Part shown: positions 57,321 through 64,000 of the stretch, one piece after another
How positions within the stretch are numbered: the stretch's first letter is position 1
Layout: each line of letters starts with the position of its first letter
From: Rhodopseudomonas sp. P2A-2r
Lineage (GTDB): Bacteria; Pseudomonadota; Alphaproteobacteria; Rhizobiales; Xanthobacteraceae
NCBI RefSeq assembly: GCF_026015985.1
Contig: NZ_CP110389.1
Location: forward strand, 2,450,001-2,514,000
Reading direction: 5' to 3'
Length of the DNA stretch: 64,000 nt
Translations under genes and position numbers: made by a program
Notes under the pieces: generated by a model
Told to the model about the DNA's origin: nothing
Databases searched by the model: none
The model's input: only the letters and a program-made list of their open reading frames with translations

Positions 57321-59715
57321 ATGCCGATCGACCAAAACCGTCTGCAAATCCTCACCGCGCTGGCGCGAAAGGTGCTGTGGCTGTCGTCCTGGACCATCCA
57401 CAACGCCAACCACATCCGGCCCAACCATGACGGCCTCAAGGTCGGCGGCCATCAGGCGTCGTCGGCCTCGCTGGCGACGATCATGTCGGCGCTGTATTTC
57501 TCGGTGCTGAAGCCGGAAGACCGCGTCGCGGTGAAGCCGCACGCCTCGCCGGTGTTTCACGCCATCCAGTATCTGTTCGGGAACCAGACCCGTGCAAAGC
57601 TGGAGAATTTCCGCGGCTTCAAGGGCGCGCAGAGCTATCCGTCGCGCACCAAGGATATTGACGACGTCGATTTCTCCACCGGCTCGGTCGGCCTCGGCGT
57701 GGCGCAGACGTTGTTCTCCTCGCTGGTGCAGGACTATGTCAGCGCGCATGGCTGGATGAAGGATCGCCCCGAGGGCCGCATGATCTCGCTGGTCGGCGAT
57801 GCCGAGATGGACGAGGGCAACATCTTCGAGGCGCTGCTGGAGGGCTGGAAGCACGGCCTGCGCAACACCTGGTGGATCGTCGACTACAACCGCCAGAGCC
57901 TCGACGCCGTGGTGCGCGAGGGGTTGTGGGAAAAATTCGAATCCATGTTCCGCAATTTCGGCTGGGACGTGGTGATCGTGAAATATGGCCGGCTGATGCA
58001 GGACGCTTTCTCCGAGCCCGGCGGCGCGGCGCTGAAGCACTGGATCGATACCTGTCCGAACCAGATGTATGCGGCGCTGTGCTTCCAGGGCGGCGCGGCG
58101 TTCCGCAAGCGGTTGCGCGACGAGATCGGCGACCAGGGCGACGTTTCGGCGCTGATCGAGCGGCGCAGCGATGACGAGCTGCTGGCGCTGATGTCCAATC
58201 TCGGCGGCCACGACATGGCCAGCATGATCGAAGCCTTCGAGTCGATCGACCACGATCGCCCGGTGTGCTTCATCGCCTACACCATCAAGGGCGTCGGCCT
58301 GCCGTTCCAGGGCCACAAGGACAACCATGCCGGCCTGATGACGCCGACGCAGATGGAGACATGGCGCGCGCACCAGAGCATTCGGCCCGGCCATGAGTGG
58401 GACAAATATGAGGGGCTGTCGCAGGATACCGCTTCGCTCGATGCGTTCCTGAAGCAAGTGCCGTTCGTGCAGCAGGGCAGGCGGCGCCTGTCGGCCGATG
58501 TGATCGACGTGCCCGACCATCTTGCCTTCAAGCCCGCGCCGTCGATGTCGACGCAGCAGGGCTTTGGGCTGGTGCTCAACGAACTGGCGCGCGGCGACAG
58601 CGAGTTGGCGTCGCGCATTGTCACCGCATCGCCGGATGTCACCGTCTCCACCAATCTCGGCGCCTGGGTCAACCGCCGCGGCCTGTTCGCGCGCGCCGAA
58701 AAGGCCGACCTGTTCCGCAGCGAGAAAATCCCGTCGACCTTCAATTGGGACTTCTCGCCCAAGGGCCAGCATATCGAACTCGGCATCGCCGAGAGCAATC
58801 TGTTCATCCTGATGTCGGCGCTCGGCCTGTCGTCGTCCATCAACGGCGTGCGGCTGCTGCCGATCGCGACGCTGTACGATCCCTTCATCAGTCGCGCGCT
58901 CGATCAGCTCAACTACGCCTGCTATCAGGATGCGCGTTTCATGGTGGCAGCCACGCCGTCGGGCGTCACGCTGGCGCCGGAAGGCGGCGCGCATCAATCC
59001 ATCGCCACGCCGCTGATCGGCATCTCGCAGGATGGCCTTGCGGCCTTCGAGCCGGCCTTTGTCGACGAACTCGCTGTCATCACGGGCTGGGGCTTTCAGC
59101 ACATGCAGCGCGAATTGACGGACGGGGGACGCGGAGAGCGGCATGCGCTCGGGCGGTTCGGTGTATCTGCGGCTATCGACGCGCACGATCGAGCAGCCCG
59201 CCCGGATGATGACGCCGGAATTGCAGCAGGGCATCACCGACGGCGCCTACTGGCTGCGCAAGCCGGGGCCGAATTGCGATCTGGTTGTGGCCTATACCGG
59301 CGCCGTCGCTCCCGAGGCGATCGAGGCCGTGGGTCTGCTCGGCGACAGCCGCAGGGATGTCGGCCTGCTGGCCATCACGTCAGCGGATCGGCTGCATGCG
59401 GGCTGGACCGCCGCGCGGAAAATGCGGCGTGGCCGGCGCGGTGCTCCGTATCTCAGTCACATTGAAAAACTGTTGTCGTCGCTGCCGCGCGACTGCTCCA
59501 TCGTCAGCGTGATCGATGGCCATCCGGCGACATTGGGCTGGCTCGGCGGCGTCTGCGGCCATCGCATGGAGGCGCTCGGCGTCGAACATTTCGGCCAGAC
59601 CGGCACCATCCAGGATCTCTACCGCCACCACGGTATCGACGCCAACGGCATCGTCGACGCCGCCGAAGGCCTCAGCGCCGGCGCACCGGTGCTGCACCGG
59701 AAAATGGCGGTGTGA
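57321..59715 (+). pseudogene. Transketolase/2-oxoacid dehydrogenase E1-like protein, one-base frameshift
   Basis: This thiamine-diphosphate enzyme of about 797 residues resembles homodimeric E1 (AceE/MdeB-type) and transketolase. ThDP/Mg motif is LVGDAEMDEGNIFEALLEGW, followed by WWIVDYNRQSLDAVV. The pyrimidine domain (NWDFSPKGQHIELGIAESNL, with the Glu activator) and TLAPEGGAHQSIATPLIGIS come later. Reading shifts at the G5 run 59124-59128: with one G removed, ELTDGDAESGMRSGGSVYLR restores the frame, which then runs to VLHRKMAV. It is probably a sequence error, since the C-terminal domain is intact. With the divergent Lrp gene, a 2-oxobutyrate or other 2-oxoacid substrate is plausible. Confidence 0.83.
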
Positions 59716-59950
59716 GACCATGGGTCGCATGGGCATGCGATGCTCGGATCGGATGCAATTTTGTCCAGCAGGTATTTGCTTCGCGTGTAAATCCACAATG
59801 TGCGTCACGAAAAGCCGTTGTTTGATTGAAAAATAGTCAGGACGAGCAAGTGCGCCGCCAAGTTTACCGAAGTTTATGCGTATTTGGATGATCTCCAAGA
59901 TGCGGCCGTCGTCATCGTTTGTTTAAGCATTGCGCAAAGGCTGACTGGTA

Positions 59951-61774
59951 GTGTCTCGCGATATTACCTTCGGGATTGCCATGCTCGGATTACTGGACTT
60001 CAATTTCTACAATTCTTGGTTGTTTGTCCTGCTGTTGCCCGCAGTCGCGGTGGCCATTGCGGCGATCCTTCTGGTCGCGCGATATCGCCGCAGCTTTCGC
60101 GAGCGCGAGATGCAGCTGCATGCGGCCATCAGCAACAGCGAGCAGGGGTTCTGCATGTTTGGCCCGGATGGCCGGCTGCAACTGTGGAATGAGAGCCTGC
60201 TGCAGATCTACATGATCCCGCCGGGCCAGGTGCTCTCCGGCCGCTCATTCGAAGAGCTTGTGGACGTCGGCCGTGCGGTCGGCAGCGAAGCGCGCGAACT
60301 CAGGGATCTTGTCGAACTGCGCGACTCGATCGCGAGCGGTGAAGCATCGAGCCTCACCATCGAATTGCTCGATGGCCGTCACGTCAAGATCTTGCAGAGG
60401 CCGATGCCCAACGGCGGCTGGATGGCCACGCATGAGGATGTGACTGACCGCAAACAGGCGGAAGCGCGCTTCGCCTATGTCGCGCTGCATGACCTGGTGA
60501 CTGGATTGCCCAACCGGGCCGCGCTCCATCACCGGATTGCGGAAAACCTGAAGACGGCAAAGGACAATAATGCACGCTTTGCCGTGATCCGCCTCGGCAT
60601 CGACCGTTTCAAGGAAATCAACGACGTGTTCGGGCAGTCCGCGGGAGACGCGGTGCTGGCCGAGATGGCGAGACGCCTCGGCGAGAGCTGCGAACCGGGG
60701 TTTCTGGCACGGCCGGGCGGCGACGAGTTCTCGATCGTGACGCCGCCGGATCAGGCCGCCTCCGCGATGGAGGACATCTTCAGTCGGCTCGCTGTGATTT
60801 GCGACAGCGAATTCCATATCGACGGCCAGGATATCCGTGTCGGCTCGACGGCTGGCGTCAGCGTCTATCCTGACGATGGCGAAGACAGCGAAACCCTGAT
60901 TGCGCATGCCGACATCGCGCTGTACCGCGCGAAGGCGGAAACACGCGGCACCGTTCGCCGGTTCGAGTCGGCGATGGACCGGCAGATCCGGGAGAAGCGC
61001 GCTTTGCAACGCGACCTTGCGGTTGCGCTCAAGAACGGCGAGTTCGAGATCTACTATCAGCCGCAGGCGACGGCGCAGGGCCAAGCCGTCGGCTTCGAGA
61101 CGCTGCTGCGCTGGCACCATCCCGTCCGGGGCATGGTCTCGCCTGGAATTTTCATTCCGCTCGCCGAAGAGACGGGACTGATCGGCGCGATCGACGAATG
61201 GGTGCTGCGCACCGCCTGCGCCGAGGCGGTCGCGTGGCCGAATCCGCTGGCCATCGCCGTCAATTTTTCACCGCTCGATTTCCGCCATCTCGACGTGCCC
61301 GAACTGATCCGGTCGGTGCTGCTCGAAACCGGCCTGGCACCGGCCCGGCTTGAGGTCGAGATCACCGAGGGCGTGCTGATCGACGATTTCGATTCGGCGA
61401 TTGCGATCCTGCGCCGGATCAAGGATCTCGGCGTGCGCATCGCCATGGATGATTTTGGCGCCGGCTATTCCTCGCTGTCCTATCTGCAGGCGTTCCCGTT
61501 CGACAAGATCAAGATCGATCAGACCTTCATCGCAAAGCTCGATTCCAATGTGGACTCCGCGTCGATCGTCGAGGCCATCCTGGGTCTCAGCCGTGCGCTG
61601 CGGCTTCCGGTTATCGCCGAAGGCGTGGAGACCCAAAGCCAGCTTGCCTTCCTCACACGTCACGGCTGTGACGAAGTTCAGGGCTACCTGATCGGGCGGC
61701 CGCAGCCTGTCGCGCACTACCGCGACGTGATGAACGACGTCGCCGCCGTGGCGCGGGTCGGCGCTGTGGCCTGA
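59951..61774 (+). CDS. PAS-GGDEF-EAL protein (cyclic-di-GMP turnover)
   Basis: This 607-residue membrane-anchored protein has one N-terminal helix (NSWLFVLLLPAVAVAIAAIL), a PAS domain from about residue 60 (AISNSEQGFCMFGPDGRLQL), a GGDEF domain with intact active site (LARPGGDEFSIV), and an EAL domain (FETLLRWHHP, LEVEITEGVLIDD, MDDFGAGYSSLSYL, VIAEGVETQSQL). The diguanylate cyclase site looks active. The EAL signature reads ETL but keeps the other catalytic Glu and Asp residues, so phosphodiesterase activity is also possible. The start is a GTG at 59951, with an ATG at 59981 as alternative. It stands alone between two metabolic genes. Confidence 0.9.
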   Translation: MSRDITFGIAMLGLLDFNFYNSWLFVLLLPAVAVAIAAILLVARYRRSFREREMQLHAAISNSEQGFCMFGPDGRLQLWNESLLQIYMIPPGQVLSGRSFEELVDVGRAVGSEARELRDLVELRDSIASGEASSLTIELLDGRHVKILQRPMPNGGWMATHEDVTDRKQAEARFAYVALHDLVTGLPNRAALHHRIAENLKTAKDNNARFAVIRLGIDRFKEINDVFGQSAGDAVLAEMARRLGESCEPGFLARPGGDEFSIVTPPDQAASAMEDIFSRLAVICDSEFHIDGQDIRVGSTAGVSVYPDDGEDSETLIAHADIALYRAKAETRGTVRRFESAMDRQIREKRALQRDLAVALKNGEFEIYYQPQATAQGQAVGFETLLRWHHPVRGMVSPGIFIPLAEETGLIGAIDEWVLRTACAEAVAWPNPLAIAVNFSPLDFRHLDVPELIRSVLLETGLAPARLEVEITEGVLIDDFDSAIAILRRIKDLGVRIAMDDFGAGYSSLSYLQAFPFDKIKIDQTFIAKLDSNVDSASIVEAILGLSRALRLPVIAEGVETQSQLAFLTRHGCDEVQGYLIGRPQPVAHYRDVMNDVAAVARVGAVA

Positions 61775-62068
61775 CAAGGCCCGCGCGCGTTTTGTTGCAC
61801 TGCGAGATGCAGGCGCCGTTCCGCCTCTTTCTGCAGGGGAGGGGCGGCACTTTCGCAGCCCTGCGATCACAACATCCCCCAATGAGCGCCATAGCCTTGC
61901 TCCGATCACCGCTCTGACTTTATATGCGGCGGCCGCTGCGACGCGGTGCCCCGCAGATGGCGGGTTCATTTCCGGGGATGCCCGTGCGAAGATGCTTGCC
62001 GGACGCTCCGCGCGTTTCCTGACGATCTCCTGAATAACAAAGTTCAAAGTCCAAGAAGAGGTTACGCT

Positions 62069-63499
62069 ATGGTCAACCGCATGCAATTCTACATCGATGG
62101 CGCCTGGGTCGATCCCGTCGTCAAGAAGTCGACGCCCGTCGTCAACCCGGCGACCGAAGAAGCGATGTACGACGTTGCGCTGGGCTCCAAGGCCGACGTC
62201 GACAAGGCTGTCGCCGCTGCCCGCCGTGCCTTCGAGACGTTCTCTCAGACCTCGCGCGAGGAGCGCGTCGCGCTGCTGGAGAAGATCGTTGCGGTGTACA
62301 AGACCCGCATGAAGGACATCGGTGCCGCCGTCTCGGACGAAATGGGCGCGCCGCTGCCGATGGCCGAGAAGCTGCAGGCCGGCGCCGGCCTCGGCCACAT
62401 CATGTCGACGCTCGAGGTGCTGAAGAATTATCATTTCGAGGAGCCGCTCTGCTCCGCCATGGTGGTCCGCGAACCGATCGGCGTGGTCGGCATGATCACC
62501 CCGTGGAACTGGCCGCTCAACCAGATCGCCTGCAAGGTGGCGCCTGCGATCGCCGCCGGCTGCTGCATGATCCTGAAGCCGTCGGAATTCACCCCGACCT
62601 CGGCCTTGATTTTTGCCGAGATCCTGCATGAGGCCGGCGTGCCCAAGGGAGTGTTCAACCTCGTCAACGGCATGGGCCCTGAAGTGGGCGCGGCCATGAG
62701 CGAGCATCCGGACATCGACATGATCTCGTTCACCGGCTCGACCCGCGCCGGCATCGATGTCGCCAAGCGTGCTGCACCCACGGTCAAGCGCGTCAGCCAG
62801 GAGCTCGGCGGCAAGTCGCCGAACATCATCCTCGACGGCGCCGACCTGCAGAAGGCGGTGACCGGCGGCGTCGCGCACATGTTCAACAATTCCGGACAGT
62901 CGTGCAACGCGCCCTCGCGGATGATCGTGCCGGCGGCGAAGATGAAGGAAGTCGCCGAGATCGCCAAGGCGCAGGCCGACAAGACCAAGGCCGGCGATCC
63001 CCGCGCCGAGGGCACCGTGATCGGTCCCGTGGTCAATCGCGGCCAGTGGGACAAGATCCAGGGCCTGATCCAGAAGGGCATCGAGGAAGGCGCCACCCTG
63101 GTCGCCGGCGGCCCCGGCCTGCCGGAAGGCGTCAACAAGGGCTTCTACGTCCGTCCGACGATCTTTGCCGACGTCACCGAGAACATGACCATCGCGCGCG
63201 AGGAAATCTTCGGGCCGGTGCTGGTGATCATCGGCGCCAAGGACGAGGCCGAAGCCGTCCGCATCGGTAACGATACGCCTTACGGTCTGGCTGGCTACGT
63301 GTCCGGCCCGACGGTCGAGGCGGCACGGAAGGTCGGGCGCCAGCTGCGGGCCGGCAACGTCAACCTGCAGGGCGTGCCCAACGACCGCACCGCGCCGTTC
63401 GGCGGCTACAAGCAGTCCGGCAACGGCCGCGAATGGGGCAAGTACGGTCTCGAGGAATATCTCGAAGTCAAGGCCATCGCCGGCTTCAACGCGGCGTAA
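62069..63499 (+). CDS. Aldehyde dehydrogenase family protein
   Basis: This 476-residue NAD(P)-dependent aldehyde dehydrogenase has the nucleotide-binding segment GVVGMITPWNWPLNQIACKV, GSTRAGIDVAKRAAPTVKRV, the catalytic Glu in QELGGKSPN and catalytic Cys in NNSGQSCNAPSRM, and the C-terminal TAPFGGYKQSGNGREWG. I start at the ATG at 62069, with the ribosome site AAGAAGAGG; upstream in-frame codons are unlike the family. The natural aldehyde is not predictable. The gene stands alone and ends in a strong terminator at 63529. Confidence 0.92.
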   Translation: MVNRMQFYIDGAWVDPVVKKSTPVVNPATEEAMYDVALGSKADVDKAVAAARRAFETFSQTSREERVALLEKIVAVYKTRMKDIGAAVSDEMGAPLPMAEKLQAGAGLGHIMSTLEVLKNYHFEEPLCSAMVVREPIGVVGMITPWNWPLNQIACKVAPAIAAGCCMILKPSEFTPTSALIFAEILHEAGVPKGVFNLVNGMGPEVGAAMSEHPDIDMISFTGSTRAGIDVAKRAAPTVKRVSQELGGKSPNIILDGADLQKAVTGGVAHMFNNSGQSCNAPSRMIVPAAKMKEVAEIAKAQADKTKAGDPRAEGTVIGPVVNRGQWDKIQGLIQKGIEEGATLVAGGPGLPEGVNKGFYVRPTIFADVTENMTIAREEIFGPVLVIIGAKDEAEAVRIGNDTPYGLAGYVSGPTVEAARKVGRQLRAGNVNLQGVPNDRTAPFGGYKQSGNGREWGKYGLEEYLEVKAIAGFNAA

Positions 63500-63528
63500 G
63501 CGACACATCCAGGTTGCATGAGTTGCAG

Positions 63529-63565
63529 CGCCGGGACGGGAGTTATCCCGTTCCGGCGTTTTTTT
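63529..63565 (+). terminator. Rho-independent terminator of the aldehyde dehydrogenase gene
   Basis: CGCCGGGACGGG, a six-base loop and CCCGTTCCGGCG form a 12 bp stem with one G-T pair, followed directly by seven T. It begins 30 bases after the stop codon at 63497-63499. Confidence 0.92.
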
Positions 63566-63745
63566 GTGCGCAAGCGTCTGCCGGCTTCGCTGTAGTGTGG
63601 CCGCGCAGCGACGACCGCGTGTCACAATCGCCGACGCCGTTAACACCTCGTTTAGAATGTCGGACTCGGCATCGCCGCATATACGACTCCGTTAGAACAT
63701 CGCAGCGCATGTTCCAGACGAGATGTTTGTCGATTGAGCTCGGAT

Positions 63746-64000
63746 ATGATTTGGACGGCCGGAAGACGGAAATGGGCGAAACTGCGCGGCCGCTTTGCCG
63801 CGATGCGCCACGTCATGTCATCGACGCCGGGTCTGATCGGATCGGACTACGCGACGAGGGAGCAGGCGTGGGAAATGCTGGAGGGGCTGTTCAGCCCTTT
63901 CGCGCATGGATTGACGGCCGCTGCCATCGCGATCATCGCCTGGTATAACTGGTATGCCGACGGTTCGTTGGCCTCCATGGCAGCTGTTGCTATCGCTTCA
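63746..64000 (+). CDS. N-terminal part of a membrane protein (3' end outside window)
   Basis: An open frame starts at the ATG at 63746 and stays open for 85 codons to the window edge. The product starts basic (MIWTAGRRKWAKLRGRFAAM), has a short amphipathic linker (SDYATREQAWEMLEGLFSPF) and then a hydrophobic helix (AAAIAIIAWYNWYADGSLAS). This is like the membrane anchor of signalling proteins such as diguanylate cyclases, but no signalling domain is reached before the edge. Function is unassigned. The gap 63566-63745 holds no other gene. Confidence 0.55.
   Translation, partial: MIWTAGRRKWAKLRGRFAAMRHVMSSTPGLIGSDYATREQAWEMLEGLFSPFAHGLTAAAIAIIAWYNWYADGSLASMAAVAIAS

Noticed and set aside
57207..59237. 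Minus-strand open frame of 676 codons opposite the E1-like gene
   Set aside because: It is a shadow frame. The plus strand carries thiamine-diphosphate motifs.
59751..59950. Possible small gene or RNA upstream of the GGDEF-EAL gene
   Set aside because: The stretch is somewhat AT-rich and probably holds the promoter, but no open frame with a ribosome site and no stable stem with a T-tract is visible.
60951..61774. EAL domain treated as inactive because the signature reads ETL
   Set aside because: The ExL pattern with the following LRW, and the other metal-binding and catalytic residues (DDFGAGYSS, EGVE), are present, so inactivity cannot be claimed.
61268..63646. Minus-strand open frame of 792 codons spanning the EAL domain and aldehyde dehydrogenase genes
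   Set aside because: It crosses two well-supported genes and an intrinsic terminator, and shows no motifs of its own.
1..64000. tRNA/rRNA genes, CRISPR arrays, insertion sequences or prophage genes
   Set aside because: I saw no cloverleaf or rRNA-like segments, no regularly spaced repeats, and no transposase, integrase or phage structural proteins. Small tRNAs cannot be excluded without a covariance search.

Overview
The window is GC-rich DNA whose gene content and repeat families (palindromes of the GTCGTCCCCGCGCAGGCGGGGAC and CCTCTCCCCGCttGCGGGGAGAGG types) point to an alphaproteobacterium of the Bradyrhizobium/Rhodopseudomonas/Afipia group. This is inferred from style and synteny. No rRNA or tRNA marker was seen. 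Most of the 64 kb deals with scavenging nitrogen from small molecules, with carbon-compound transport and signalling genes in between.

Region 1 (1-8.3 kb): a cut-off LysR regulator, a secreted metallo-beta-lactamase-fold hydrolase, a complete BMP-type (nucleoside/purine family) ABC importer on the minus strand ending in a clear terminator, and a Tsx-like outer-membrane channel. Region 2 (8.3-20.5 kb): a second BMP-type importer whose operon also carries a nucleoside deaminase and a biuret-hydrolase-like amidohydrolase. Divergent from it are an allantoate-amidohydrolase-like enzyme, a DapA-family aldolase/lyase, an orphan molybdenum hydroxylase large subunit and a zinc alcohol dehydrogenase. 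Together regions 1 and 2 look like a purine/ureide/biuret salvage island.

Region 3 (20.5-26.8 kb): a nested inverted-repeat element, an XRE regulator, a frameshifted LysR regulator divergent from a tightly coupled GNAT/isochorismatase-fold/small-protein operon, a serine beta-lactamase-family hydrolase and a helical hypothetical protein. Region 4 (26.9-35.2 kb): nitrate assimilation, with a possible sigma-54 promoter, nrtA-nrtB-nrtD, two tandem single-domain globins, a flavoprotein reductase and an assimilatory nitrate reductase. This resembles the narK-bjgb-flp-nasC operon of Bradyrhizobium diazoefficiens, but has an ABC importer instead of NarK and a doubled globin gene.

Region 5 (35.3-43.2 kb): minus-strand carbohydrate-type ABC transporter genes without an ATPase, and an operon of an amino-acid/aromatic-type binding protein, a KstD-like flavoprotein, an SDR dehydrogenase and an IclR regulator, with repeated AGCGAA motifs over its promoter. 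Region 6 (43.3-54.6 kb): the most striking locus. An 1129-residue protein fuses an NCS1 (purine/cytosine permease) transporter, a nine-cysteine module, a histidine kinase and a receiver domain. It overlaps a LuxR-type response regulator gene and is divergent from a complete urea/short-chain-amide ABC importer (urtABCDE/fmdDEF type), formamidase fmdA and fmdB. The likely logic is sensing of urea or amide by a transporter-like sensor, induction, uptake and hydrolysis to ammonia and formate.

Region 7 (54.6-64 kb): aldo/keto reductase, EamA exporter, an Lrp/AsnC regulator divergent from a transketolase/2-oxoacid dehydrogenase E1-like gene, a PAS-GGDEF-EAL protein, an aldehyde dehydrogenase with a strong terminator, and the start of a membrane protein.

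Five genes (BMP 1, LysR, nrtB, sugar-binding protein, transketolase) are interrupted by one-base shifts, mostly in homopolymers. The rest of each protein is intact, so base-calling or assembly errors are more likely than decay, although these entries are typed as pseudogenes.
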